Shown here piece by piece: positions 43,382 to 54,672 of a DNA stretch of 64,000 nt. This DNA is from Rhodocollybia butyracea (taxonomy: Eukaryota; Basidiomycota; Agaricomycetes; Agaricales; Omphalotaceae), in contig JADNRY010000050.1 in assembly GCA_015501585.1 (NCBI GenBank), forward strand, positions 1 through 64,000, read 5' to 3'. Within the stretch, counting starts at the first letter, position 1. Every line of letters begins with the position of its first letter. The translations under genes were made by a program, and so were the position numbers. The notes below the pieces were generated by a model. The model worked only from the letters and a program-made list of their open reading frames with translations. It searched no databases and was not told the origin of the DNA.

Positions 43382-44238
43382 ATCGGGGCTTTGCGCTCGT
43401 CTTCGGGGAGATTTGGATCTCCGTCAAAGCTGATACGGACAATATTCGCAGATAGTTAGCTGTTTTGTAACGACTTGTGAAAATGATCATATGACAAATG
43501 TTGTTGATTTTAATAGCGAACATTTGAGTCTAGAGGATGGGCCAGCACTCATTGTTCTATTCAGGCTGATTGAAGCTGACAGTGAATTATATTCTCATCT
43601 ACGAATAAGGAATATATCTCATTCAAAGGCAAGCGAATCTAGATCCAGTCAGGGTACTATGGTTGTTGACCACGAAAGAAGATATTTCGCGGGGGTATGA
43701 GCGCTACTATCTCACTGCCTGCTTAAGTCAGTCGGGGAGGTCGGGGGATGGGCTGAAATGGAATAACAAACGATGTTGGTGCTCCGACCCTGATTTGTCC
43801 ATTTATGATCGGTCAAAGCAGATTATATTACCCTTAAAAGGTCACATCAAACGTTACACGTTTGCATAATAAGTTGTCTGATGATGACATTCGAGTTGCT
43901 CACTATCTCAGATTGACAGATACAACGGCTTTGGTATTTACACTTTGGATATTCGCAGAACAAGGCGAAGCATCTCCCGAAGCTGCTGGTGAGATGAAAA
44001 TACGAGCCTCCTCCACATGTAGTGATTTCCCTAATCAAAGGTACATAATATAATTCGCTTTGACCGAGTAATCAGAGCGGGAGAACCCAATCCCCAAGTG
44101 GTAGATATTAGCTATTCAGATTATTATTATAAATACCGCAACACAAAAAAAAGCCAACTCTAAATATCCGTTCGTAACAAATTGTCCGTATCAACCCAAG
44201 AAGGAAAAAAAGAACCCGATATCCCTTGAAAACTAAAG
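43382..44238. other. Spacer between Kre9-like copies 2 and 3
   Basis: Short open frames on both strands show no family likeness. Nothing supported. Confidence 0.35.
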
Positions 44239-44798
44239 CTAAATTTTAGCAGCTGCAATCGTAAAGGAAGGGCCGATATTGCCAGAGTCTCCGAAGACTG
44301 TTTTGGTCGTTCCAAGTAATCAGCTCAGAATTGATCATTTGATAGAAACAGGGAAACAGGACTTACGAACGATCTGGTAGTTGTTGTTTGGTTTAACGTT
44401 CGGGACGGTGACGGTATACGACCCGTTAGCAGCGGACAAATCGAAATGGGAGCCAAAGTCATGGCTAGAGTAAACGTTGAGCTCCCACGAATATTAAAGA
44501 TGCATGTACGATAACGTACTCTCTAACTCGTTCTGGGCTAGCATGATTTTGCCGCCATTCGATACTTGAGCCGGTTTGTTGGCGGTGCTCCTGTGACTAC
44601 TTGTGAGTCCATGTTTCTTTATGGCAACGAGGACTGGTTGTCGTACCAGGTAACATTGACTTCCGTCCCAATTACCCAAACGGTTCCTGTTACCGGGCTC
44701 GTGATGGTAGGGTCCCAAACATCGAGGGGGGCAGCGCTGACGCCGGAAGCAGCGAGGAAAGCAAGAGCGCTAGCGACGAAAGAGGTAGTGAATTTCAT
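44239..44798 (-). pseudogene. Kre9/Knh-like small secreted protein, copy 3 (one-base deletion)
   Basis: Starts at 44798, with a signal peptide and then APLDVWDPTITSPVTGTVWV, IGTEVNVTWYDNQS, ANKPAQVSNGGKIMLAQNEL, and an ending GDSGNIGPSFTIAAAKI with stop at 44239-44241. In the third exon it reads TCCCATTTCGATTTG, where copy 1 has TCCCATCTTCGATCTG. The missing base breaks the frame within the conserved FDL-AA segment, since the splice phases on both sides are fixed. The TATA box is at 44891-44898. Confidence 0.6.
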
Positions 44799-46032
44799 TA
44801 TGTCACAGTGTCGATGAGAGAGAGATATGAGAGGAAGTATCAGCTAGATGACCTTGGTGGACGGGGGTATAAAGGTACAACGACCGATGGTTTTATAGTC
44901 TGCAAAGACGGCGAGTGGGTGTCCGGAGTCGTGGGTGTCATTAATCATCAGACAGTCCTTTCATGGAAATGGACGCCGCGATTTGTCTAGATGATAGCCT
45001 TTTGAGTTTTGACGTCGACGGGATAGGGTAGCTCCGACTGAGCTCCGGCCCTTGCGGCATGTACCGAGGCCTGTGGAGTATCTTGCAGATATGGAACCAG
45101 AACCTTGCCTAGACTCGCCTCTGGAGCGTCTCGCAGATAGGGAACCGGAACAAGCGGGTCTTCACTGTTCAGTGGGTCTCTGTGGCACGGAGCTTCAACA
45201 TCGCGGTTGAAGTTGGTATGCCAGGGACGTCACTCTTGAACGTTTGAACAAGAAGATACATACATACATATTGGGATACCTTATCTATCCTGATTCCCAC
45301 AAAACGGTGCACAGGATAATTTGCGCTGCTTCCAAATCATGTTACAAAAAATCTCTCTGGTTTAACATGAGAGAAATGGGCCGGGATGCGTGAATATTCG
45401 AGTCCCGACGGCTGAGATAAATGTTGTCGGTGCCACCTCATCCGAAAACCAACCGAAAACAACGTATGTACGTACTATCTCCGGTGATCTTTGCAAGCAA
45501 GAGTTTGCAGCTTACTCTGCTGAAGTCGAACATGAGGACCATATAAAGCAGTTGTAGATGGGAGTCCAGATGACGACGAGAGCCATTTGCTATTTCGAGG
45601 ATATCAAGGAAATGGAATTTGGCAAATGTTTAATGAGAGCTCATGGAAAACGTGATCCGTGACGATCATCCGTCTCCCATGAGCGTAACGTGACGAGTCA
45701 CGACGGTAAGTAACGGCATATGATCAGGGCTGCTGCCGCCAGCGACAACCATATGGCAAGCGCTGAAGCTAGAAGTCGACCGGCACATCCACTTAACATA
45801 AACGCGGTAAGGTTCGTGATATAATCTGCTTTGACCGACCTAAAATGATGACTCGCAAAGCAGAGAAAAGAATGTGTGTACCAAATCAGAAACTACACTA
45901 GTAATAGTGGTAGCAGGAGTAGTAGGAGTAGTAATGTCCCCGTCAAATGCACGGTATAGAATCACTTGATTATTGTCCGTATTGTCCGCATCAGTGATGA
46001 AAGAAAAAGTCCAAGTCCTCTCAGCGAAACGC
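44799..46032. other. Spacer; short internal repeats
   Basis: Contains promoter sequence for copy 3. At 45072-45160 a 35-base unit is repeated loosely (TGGAGTATCTTGCAGATA / TGGAGCGTCTCGCAGATA followed by GGAACC(A/G)GAAC). ATATAATCTGCTTTGACCGA (45819-45838) recurs at 41265-41284 with one change. No gene. Confidence 0.4.
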
Positions 46033-46614
46033 TCAGAGGCCTGCGATACCAAGGCCAAGAAGTGAAGCGGCTTCAATCGTGAACGACTGTGAGATATCTC
46101 CAGAGTCTCCGAAAACTATCATTGGTCCGGTATTCAGCAGCTGGTTTTGTGTGTGAAGAATGGAACAAGACTTACGAACGACCTGGTAATTGTGGCCTGG
46201 TGTGACGTTTGGGACAGTGACGGTCTTGCACCCATCAGCGGCGGCCAAATCGAAAGGGTCACTTATGTTCATGACTGGAGTCAAATATGTATAAGCGGCG
46301 GTGAACACGAGGATCCATGAAAATAACATACTCTCTCTCTGGTTCTGGGCAAGGACGATTCTGCCACCGTTGGACACGTTAGTCGGTTCGCCGGCAGTGC
46401 TCCTAGAATTATTACTTGTGAGTACAGATTATTCTACAACTATGAAAGATTGTTCGTTGTACCAGGTAACATTGACATCCGTTCCAATAACCCACTTAGT
46501 TCCCTTGACAGGTGAAGTGATTGTAGGGACCCAGACGTCCAGAGGGGCAGCGCTGACAGTAGAGGCAGCAAAGAAAGCAATAGCACTGGCGACAAAAGAG
46601 GTCGTGAACTTCAT
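46033..46614 (-). pseudogene. Kre9/Knh-like small secreted protein, copy 4 (first splice donor lost)
   Basis: Starts MKFTTSFVASAIAFFAASTV, then APLDVWVPTITSPVKGTKWV, IGTDVNVTWYNEQS, then NVSNGGRIVLAQNQ, PFDLAAADGCKTVTVPNVTP and FGDSGDISQSFTIEAASLLG ending LGIAGL. Where the other copies have GT at the first intron boundary (CA|GT), this copy has CA|AT, and no other GT before the first in-frame stop (TAA in the putative intron) is in the needed phase. It may be a pseudogene or use an altered splice. It alone ends in a hydrophobic tail that could be a GPI signal. TATA-like TTTTATAC (minus GTATAAAA) is at 46701-46708. Confidence 0.55.
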
Positions 46615-47155
46615 GGTGTGTGTTTATTTAAAAGAGAGTAAAGACTGAGTGCAGGGAAGGCAACGAGAAGTTGATGGGCTCCATGGATGGACAGACGCGA
46701 TTTTATACTCTGCCAAGCATGCAGGGTGACCGGAACGGCGCGAGGCAACCGTGTGTAATGTCTTCATTATTCGCTCCACTTTCATCTGTCAGAACAGCCC
46801 GTTGGATACGAAATCGTGAAAAAACGCGTGTTTCAAATATTCCAACTGTTCCAACTGTTCATCTCCGACTACTTATATCCACTGATATTGCCCAAGTATC
46901 TACAGACGGCGAAAGATCTTTCGTACCAGGATATCTGTTTTATCTTACTCCTTTTTCGTACAAGGAATAACACACTCTATTCGGCACCAACCAGCTCGGC
47001 GGTGTGATTGTTTACCGTCTTTCATCTTACCGCTAGTCGAGCGTGGTAGGCAGTGGGTAAAACTCACCAACCTCTGGAGTTCCAAATAAATGCCCAAAAT
47101 ACAACAATTTAATTCTATCACCGTACCGTCCCGACAAAACCGCCGCAAGGCTGCT
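46615..47155. other. Intergenic, no supported gene
   Basis: Promoter of copy 4 and the 3' region of the membrane protein gene. Open frames here are short and unsupported. Confidence 0.4.
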
Positions 47156-48407
47156 CTATGAAGATTTTGTTGTAGTCGGAGAGTCCTGCGGTATGGCCCA
47201 GTACGAACTAGGACGATAACCATCCAAGAGCTTCTGCGCCGCCGTTTTCGCGTTTTGTAACAAAGGTCCGTCAGCCAAGGCCGGCGACGAGGAATCATCA
47301 ACATCCTCCTTCGACGCTTCGTCAAAACCCATACCAACACTTTTCGCTATCCTCCGCACGTCTTCATCCTCCCGTACCCATTCGCCCTCCTGCCTCTCTG
47401 CAGCCCAGTAGTCTTCTGCGGCAGCACGGAGTTCAGGATGGCGCGCTATAGCACCCCGTGTTAGTCTAAGGAGTTGAATCTTTTCCCTCAGACCCTGCAA
47501 CGCGTTGAAAGCGAGATTTTCCGGAGAGCTTTGCACCGCTTCGCCCATAGCAGTCAAAGGCTTGAGCACAAAGTGCACTAGGATTGGGAGAACGAGAAAC
47601 ACGAGTCGACGGCAGAGAATCAACGCGTCATGCCACTAGATATCACTGCAATTAGCCTAACGCTTCGTAGATAGATAGAAAGAATTTTGGATACCTGAAC
47701 GACACCATGTCCGCCATATAGCCTTTCCACCCATGACCAGATATCTCCCGCGTATTCGTTGTCTCTCGGGATGCGTATTGGAGTGGTGTATACGATATAC
47801 ACCTCGAAAAGCGCAGCGGCGCATAGGGCGGCGACGCTATAAGTACGAAGATGAGTATGCCGCGAGCCTTTCAGCGTCAACACGCCTATTATCAATATTT
47901 CGCGTGCGTAGTCCCAGAGCCATCGAGGAGCAAGGAAAAGCGCGAAATCGTTCAAGTCACTGCAGTATTCACACATTGCGATTGCGTCGTGTCCAAATCT
48001 GTGTTTATTTATGTCAGAGTTAGCTATACAAAGACAAAAAAAGGAGGGACTCACCTAACATACAAAGTCCTCATCGCTGCCGACTCGAGCCTCGTCAACA
48101 CTCTCTCAATTCCACTCGGTAGTCCGCTGGCAGGATCGTCCGCGTACATCAACAGCAGACTTCGTATCGAATCCGCAGGATACGATAGAGGCACATCCAG
48201 GCCCGTAAACAGATTCGTTGGTGGATTTAGCAGGAGCTGGTATAAGATATCGAGCGTGTGCCAGAGGACCAGCAGGGTCAAAAGTGGCCGAAGATAGGTG
48301 GGCGTTGTTGTGTATTGGTATTTCGACGAAAAGAAGACAAAGTAGGTTATTAGGATGGCCAACGATGTTATAATGTAGGTCAGAAGAGAAACGCCGGCTG
48401 CTGCCAT
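47156..48407 (-). CDS. Conserved fungal multipass membrane protein, function unknown
   Basis: Three exons. Exon 1 starts at 48407: MAAAGVSLLTYIITSLAILI, a membrane anchor, then a second hydrophobic stretch (LRPLLTLLVLWHTLDILYQL). Splicing restores TLYVRFGHDAIAMCEYCSDL, matching the '+FGxDxxxxCxFC' signature I associate with a fungal membrane protein family. Exon 2 has further membrane segments (YSVAALCAAALFEVYIVYT). The third exon begins WHDALILCRRLVFLVLPILV and ends in a helical, charged tail (GAIARHPELRAAAEDYWAAE). Family members in ascomycetes carry misleading database names; I give none. ER or another endomembrane is likely. Confidence 0.7.
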
Positions 48408-48776
48408 AATATTAATGATACTGGTCGGTCAAAGAGAGTGGCGGGCGGCAAGTCACAAAATGGGATAAGCGCCCTAAACTTCTAGCTTGCGTAATTTCTG
48501 ATAAGATAAGATTCTGTCGCACTACGCTCCGCGCGACTCAGATCCCGCTCTTCTTTGTGCTCTTAAAGTTCTGTTACCACTGGAAGTTTCTACAAATGAC
48601 TTAGGGGTCTCCTCTCAACTACCTGATTCTCTACTTGATCGATTTATCATCAGAGAGTTAAATTTACGGACAGTTAGGTTTTAATGGTAGACAATAACGA
48701 AGTCCAGAAAAAAAAAGAGATAGCGATGAATTGTATTTCTTGTACTTGTTTATTTTACAGACTATCGTTTTCTTTA
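48408..48776. other. Intergenic, no supported gene
   Basis: AT-rich promoter and terminator sequence between genes on the same strand. Confidence 0.4.
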
Positions 48777-49574
48777 CTAGTACAGCCTGTCCATTCTATA
48801 AATACAATACGATGAGTGCGAGCAAAATCGAGCAAAAGCGCACAGCAGGGCCGAAACCCTAACAGGAGCAAGTCGGACGAGTTGAATGAACTCCATAACC
48901 AGGCGGCGCCGGTGAATGGGAGTAGGGAGGAGGAGGATTGCTAGGACCCGAGAGCTTGAATATGTATATCCCCCATCAGAGTCATCCGAAGTATCCATGA
49001 TATCATTGGGTGGGGTACCGGGAAGAGGCGGACTTGAACGTTCTGAACCGCTAAAACGGCTAGCGGACTCTGCACGAAAATTCCATTGGGCAGGAGTAGC
49101 TTCATTGCGATTTTCACCCAAGCGTGAGTTTATTACCCATTGCGCGCGGTCCTCTAGATGGGCAAGATCATGAAGCTGACGATAGATACTAAGCCCGCGA
49201 TCAGGTATGTAATAGATAAATTCAACCACATACGCGAGCATATTTCTTCAAATGGTATCACCGTTCTCTGTATGTCCAAAGAGCTGGAATAAGGTACCAA
49301 ATCCAACGAAATGGAATGTAATATGAGGCATCAATCTCATGAAGCCTGTCAGAAATGCTTTCAAAACTATACTTGCGCTCAGGTTATTGATGATATGCAA
49401 AGAATGGACTGAGACTTGCGATTCCATTGCGGATTCCAATTCTTTTGTGAGATCACTATCCTTCCAGTCGCTCTCTCGGGCCATCTCAATTTGAAACCAA
49501 GTAGTTTGCATCAAGAAGCAGTAGTCGAATCGTGAGGCAAAAATAGGCCAAGGGTCATGGGAAGTTTCGAGCAT
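48777..49574 (-). pseudogene. Tandem paralog A, unknown Agaricomycete family, broken
   Basis: Starts MLETSHDPWPIFASRFDYCF, then MARESDWKDSDLTKELESAM, an intron, FLTGFMRLMPHITFHFVGFG and TLFQLFGHTE. Aligned with paralog B, two extra bases and a TGG to TGA change follow the FGHT motif near 49255-49275, giving an early stop. The later exon DLAHLEDRAQWVINSRLGEN is still well preserved and ends PTCSC in one frame, as in paralog B. No domain with known function is visible. Confidence 0.5.
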
Positions 49575-49942
49575 GGTGGTGGTTAGGTTAGGTTTATTAC
49601 CGGCTTGGGACCAAGTGGCGACCGTCTCAGAATTTAAGATCTGCCTAATCTTACCTCGAGTTCGCAAGTTTTCGAACGGGGTTTCACTTCACTCGAAAAC
49701 AAAGATAAAACTTACAAGATAACAAGGCCATTTATCGTTAGAGTCAATGTAAAAGTTGAATTTATGGACAGCTAGGTTTTGTAGGTGATAGATAAAAAAG
49801 ATGGCGGTTGATGTAAGTATACAGGCTATCGCGCTTCTACTGGTACAGGTTCATCAGGGTTCATCTCATCACTACAATATGATGAGTTCGAGGAAAATCG
49901 AACAAGCAAAATAAAAAAAAGCCACAGGCATGGATATGAAAC

Positions 49943-50767
49943 CTAACAGGAGCAAGTCGGACAATTTGAATGAACTCTATTACAAGTCGCCGGTGAACGG
50001 GAGTAGGGAGGAGGAGGATTGGAAGCCTGAGAATATGAATGGCAGATATTATGACTGTGATCTTCATCTTCGTCGTCTGAGTCGTCTGAAGAGAAGAATG
50101 GAAGGAAGAAAAAACCGGCGGCGCGGTCCCTATCCTCATCTGGGTCATATGAAGCACCCTGGTGCATAATGATATCGGGTGGAGTAATAGGAGGAAAGAT
50201 GACAATTCTGCCATTTCTCTTAAAAGGTGGAAAGAGGCCCGAAAAGAACCTTGACCGGCCAACGAGCTTTGCACGATAATTCCATTGGGCAGCGGTAGCT
50301 TTGTCGAAACCACCCATTGAATTCATCCATCGCACACGGTCCCATCGATAGGCATCATTATGGTGCTGTTACGATAGATAAGTTCGCAATAGTAGATAAA
50401 TTCAACCTCATAGTTACCTCAGCACACTTCCTCAAATAGTTCCACCTGTCTGTATGTCCAATGAGCTGGAATAAGATACCAGATCCAACGAAATGGAATG
50501 TAATATGAAGCATGAATCTCATTAAGCCTTTTATAAATGCTCTGAAAACTATGCCTGCACTGTCACCGATGATATGCAAAGAAAGAAAATGTGGACTTGC
50601 GATTCGAATGCAGATTCCAACTCTCTTGTAAGGTCTGTATCTTTCCATTCGTTTTCTCGGGCTACCACAATTTGAAACCAAATGAATTCCATCGACAGAC
50701 AGTAGTGAATAGATGAGGGGGTAGGCCAAGGAGGGGAAGAAGTTGGTTCTCGAAAAGTTTCGAGCAT
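49943..50767 (-). CDS. Tandem paralog B, unknown Agaricomycete family
   Basis: Starts at 50767: MLETFREPTSSPPWPTPSSI, then VARENEWKDTDLTRELESAF, an intron with GTCCAC donor, then GIVFRAFIKGLMRFMLHITF, ILFQLIGHTDRWNYLRKCAE, a second intron, and AYRWDRVRWMNSMGGFDKAT with an acidic segment (SSDDSDDEDEDHSH) and a Pro/Cys-rich end (PTCSC). It is a head-to-tail duplicate of the gene at 48777-49574. The HxxFHFVxxGxLFQLxGH stretch is the best-conserved part. No function assigned. Confidence 0.5.
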
Positions 50768-50958
50768 GGTGGTAGAAAGGCAGCTGTCTCAGAAATTTAA
50801 AATCTGCCTTGTCTTACTATCTTGATTAAGCTGCTTCGAGCGCGCAAGTCAAAATTTACCCTAGAAGGCCCGAAATAGATTGAAGCGAGGCGACTATGGT
50901 ACAAACTCACAGAATGAAATAAGCTACACAGGATATAACTTCTACGCGCGCAGCCGTT

Positions 50959-52462
50959 TCACTTTCCACTCAAATCCCGGTCGTTTAAAGCCTCTTGGAC
51001 ATATTTCAAAGCTATTGTTGCAGAGCCCCATGAAGCCTGGTATCCATTTGCACCATGCCTAACAGTCGTATTAAAAACGCGTGCACGAACGAAGAACCTA
51101 AACGAAACTCAAACCCACCCATAATTAAACACGACCGGGACCTTGTTCGCTGTCGTTTTCTTTATTGGCGATGAAAATGATTCCATCCACTCTATACCAA
51201 CCCTTACACCACCGGTTCTATGAGGTCTGAAGCCCACACCCATGTCTACAATAAGTGGAAGCAGATCGTCTACTGTGGGCTCACGTTGTGCACGGATTTC
51301 TGGAGGGGCGAGTTCGGGACAGAGTTTGAGTCCTTTAGCAAGGATACGTTCGGTTATTTCTGGGCGGGGTTTAGGGTACCTATGCATACGGTTAATGTGC
51401 TGGAGATTATATCAAAGTTGGATAGAACGAACCAGTCGTTTGGATGAAAGGTTCCTCCTACGATGACCTGAAAAGGAGGTAGAAGGAAGGCAAATCATTG
51501 AGGTGCGCTCTCCGTTACTTACGTCGCCTCCTTTTCTAGGAATAACATACGATGGCATGGCATCATCCTCCGAGTCATTGAGCACAGGCATATGCTTAAT
51601 CCACGGTGCCCTCAATAGCACCGTTTGTCCTCTAATCGGGAATACATCCTTGTCTTCGATTCCCCCGAGGAATCGTGCACCTAGTCCGACACAAACAACG
51701 ACTACATCTGGCGACGAAGGCTCATGTAAAGAGTTGGAAAACAGTCCAGCACCACCCTCGAGAACTTGTTGAATATGATGGACAGTTCCATGAACGATAT
51801 TTCCGCCAGCAGTGGTAAATCGTGCGAGGAGATAAAGGAGATAGCGAGGGATATCAAAGGTGACGGTCGTGAACCTGAATCCTTGGACTGCGCCTGGAAT
51901 AAGTTCGTCTGCACGGAGCTGGCGGAACTAGACATGACAGTAAGCGGCATTACCGAGTTGCTTGAGATTGGAGAGAAACTTGCATCGGGCATGAACGCAC
52001 AGGGATGTTCTTCCTCCTCCGGAAGTGTATAATAAGTATAATCCATACACCTCAACAAACACTCTTCAGCGGCACCACTACCGTCAGGTTCTGACATCGC
52101 CCATACCACATCAAAACTTTCTCGCTCCATTCTTCGCATATTATCATCTTGATCCTGACGGGTGGCGATCTGTTGCGCTCCCTGATTATGTCGGAGTTGA
52201 GAGCTTTGGAGATAAACTCTGAGAGTTCAACGTACAGCCCAAAAGCTGGTGTACTTTATTGTTCGGGGATCCGTAGGGAACGTTTCTGCGATGATAGTCA
52301 CTTGATACTCGGGACCTTTCTCTTCTTGAATCTTCAACGCGGTTGTTAGACCGATTACACCTGATATCGCGTTAGCAGCTGGAAATATAGACTCAGAGTT
52401 GTGCACATACCAGCACCGAGAACGACGATCTCTTTCTTCTGGTTGGCAGCTGGCTTTGACAT
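50959..52462 (-). CDS. D-amino-acid oxidase (FAD-dependent)
   Basis: Exons chain in phase from the ATG at 52462: EIVVLGAG joined to VIGLTTALKIQEEKGPEYQV, the FAD-binding GxGxxG; then TSFWA joined to GAQQIATRQDQDDNMRRMER, EPDGSGAAEECLLR, and MPD joined to FRQLRADELIPGAVQGFRFT through an apparent GC-AG intron (51928-51983). TFDIPRYLLYLLARF, VVVVCVGLGARFLGG and PIRGQTVLLRAPW follow, then VIPRKGGDVIVGGTFHPNDW, CPELAPPEIRAQREPTVDDL, VGFRPHRTGGVRVGIEW with the substrate-binding Arg region, and HGANGYQASWGSA before the stop at 50959. These enzymes oxidise D-amino acids, releasing ammonia and H2O2. No SKL-type peroxisomal signal is seen (it ends LSGK). Confidence 0.85.
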
Positions 52463-52556
52463 CGTTGAACGATGATGGAGAACTTCCGAGAAGAGGCAAC
52501 GTGCCGGTCCGCGTGTGTCCCAAGATCAGATCACGAGATGAACGCGTCTAGTACTG

Positions 52557-52564
52557 CTCTATAC
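52557..52564. repeat. Target-site duplication, left (CTCTATAC)
   Basis: Identical to 53284-53291 on the other side of the hAT-type element. It fits the nTnnnnAn consensus of hAT insertions. Confidence 0.85.
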
Positions 52565-53283
52565 TAGGGTTGAGGAAATAACTACCTCAGAGGTTCGGAA
52601 CCTGGGTCAAACCTCCAGCCTAGCGAAGGGGGTAGTTGCGAACAGGTTGCGAACCGTTTCAAACCTGTCACGTGATGACATATTACCTATATTTTTTCCC
52701 CCGCGCGCTACGCGCGCGCATTAGGTTCTAACTTGAACAGACGTTACTGAGCATGTATTACTACAACGAATATTACCAGCATTAAGAGATAGGAACGGGG
52801 CTTCTCTAGTCAAAGCTTAAGGTAAAATCATTACTCGGCTCGTCCATAAACTTCATGTACCCGGACGATCCCGAATCTTCACACAGCGCGATGTGGTCAA
52901 AAGTGTTTTCGAAGGTAGGAGGTGCTTTCTGATATTTTCGGAAATAAGAGCGCGCTGAGAAAGTGTTACGTGAGTATCATACTGAAGCTCCTCGACTTTT
53001 GAAGAATCCATGGCGGGAGGTAAGTTTCACGCGAGCTGAGTAGGTGGGCGCCGCGCCATCGTCATAATAAGTATCTAGGCTAAACTAATTTTCCAATGGC
53101 CGTACAGCGTATATAGTATATACTATAAGTAAATTTTCTCAATAACTCAAGGTACACGTGACGGTTCGCTACCCCCACCAAACCTGGCTCTAGGAGGGGG
53201 AGGTTCGGAACAGGTTCGCAACATGTTGCGAACCTCAAAAGCACGTGACCGCGGGTCAAACCTAGGTTATTCCCTCAACCCTA
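52565..53283. mobile_element. hAT-type MITE (non-autonomous DNA transposon), 719 bases
   Basis: Bounded by inverted TAGGGTTGAGG ends (52565 on, and CCTCAACCCTA to 53283), extending imperfectly to TAGGGTTGAGG(A/G)AATAAC, and by a perfect 8-base duplication CTCTATAC. The subterminal regions on both sides carry clustered motifs: GAGGTTCGGAAC, GGTTGCGAACC/GGTTCGCAAC, CACGTGA and GGGTCAAACCT, some as palindromes (53212-53236 reads GGTTCGCAAC-ATG-TTGCGAACC). No ORF of useful size lies inside, so it would depend on a transposase from elsewhere. It begins 102 bases upstream of the oxidase start codon. Confidence 0.88.
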
Positions 53284-53291
53284 CTCTATAC
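53284..53291. repeat. Target-site duplication, right (CTCTATAC)
   Basis: Perfect copy of 52557-52564. Confidence 0.85.
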
Positions 53292-54672
53292 TGCTCTAGA
53301 CTCTACTGCTCAGTCACAGTCTAAGTCTTTCACTGCTTTGCCACTTTGCCACAACTATGCTTTCGCTAGCCAGGAGATTGAGTAGTAATTATGAAATGTT
53401 AGTGTCATTGAAAACTGCCTCGAGTCTTGACCGAGGACTGGTCAAGTAAAAATCACTCCCTTTCTTCTGCTTCAAGCATCAAGTCAATGCCGGAACTCTG
53501 TTTCTGCTGATATTCCAAAGTACACATGCAGCCCATCTTTTTTTCAGGAATCTGACTCTGTTTTTATCCAGTGTCAATGGCTTTCGACTGCACTCTTCAT
53601 GCTGGCTCAATATCTGCTTCCTTTTTGGTGAAGCGCTGGCTGGTGGGCACCGCTGTAGCATCATCCGAGTCTCTTCGTGAATCAGCTGTTGACAGGTAAA
53701 CTATCCTTGATTGCGCTGGTGCCACCACTATCGTCGCCTTGATCATAAAGCATCAACGCTACCACCAAATGCCGATTCTCTTGATACCGATAATTGCTCC
53801 ACGCTCAAACTTCCTACAGAAAACACTCGGACTGAGTGGCCATTCCCACCGTCGACGCGTCTCGGATGGCCTAAACTACCCTCACAATTCTTCCTGTCTG
53901 CTACTTTGCTTGGCTGTAACAACTGCTTCGCCTCTAGCTGATCGGGGGTTGTCTAACTCTCGCTAACCTCGGCCGGTTTAGGCCCTGATTTCAGTCGTAT
54001 CTGATCTCTGACGAGCGGATTCCATAGACTGAGGTGGAGGCACGTCTGGCAAATGATACGGGGCTGGTTGATGTTCGCCGAGAAGCTCACTGGGCCATGT
54101 TTAGACGCTCTGTCCGCAGGATCCAGTTCCTTTCGGATCCCGGCTCGTGTGGGCGTTGAGAACAATGGGTTACCTTTCCTCTGTCTCTTACAAATCTTCT
54201 GTTCTGCTTTCGATCTGGCTACCTCATACTGAAGCAATTCATCGCTATCATCACGATCTTTTGTATGTGTTTCTTTTGCTAGCTTGTAACTTGATCCAGA
54301 GGTTGCCAAATACCTTTTTGTACCCTAGCGTACAATGAACATCAGGCTAGCCGGCTCCCGATTCCAGCTCCTGTCTACTCCTGCAGCGCCCATTTGAACC
54401 ACACCATGCTATAGGCGTGTAGAAGACGGATAAGTATATAAAGCTTGGGTGTCGCAGGCCTGTCAACACGTTACACAATATAAATCTGCCACTGTCTTGT
54501 TACTTGTAGTATTGTACGACACTTTCACGTTCTTGCCCTCTTTGCACTTCAAGTTCTAACGTGATTACCTCATGTCGTATGGATAAATTGTGTTACACGT
54601 TACCCAGGACTCGATATATTCTTGTCACACCTGACTAACAATGGCAGGACGACGACTTCTCTATTAACAACT
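53292..54672. other. Gap without a supported gene
   Basis: Several short open frames on both strands (for example minus 53953-54309, charged and Lys/Glu-rich) show no domain or splice evidence; they may be remnants. The end is the promoter of the receptor gene. Confidence 0.35.

Noticed and set aside
42838..46614. Kre9-like cluster as a defensin or toxin array
   Set aside because: The translations show a signal peptide plus the P-x-GxxW...VxW...FGDSG pattern of wall-type secreted proteins, without Cys pairs or toxin features.
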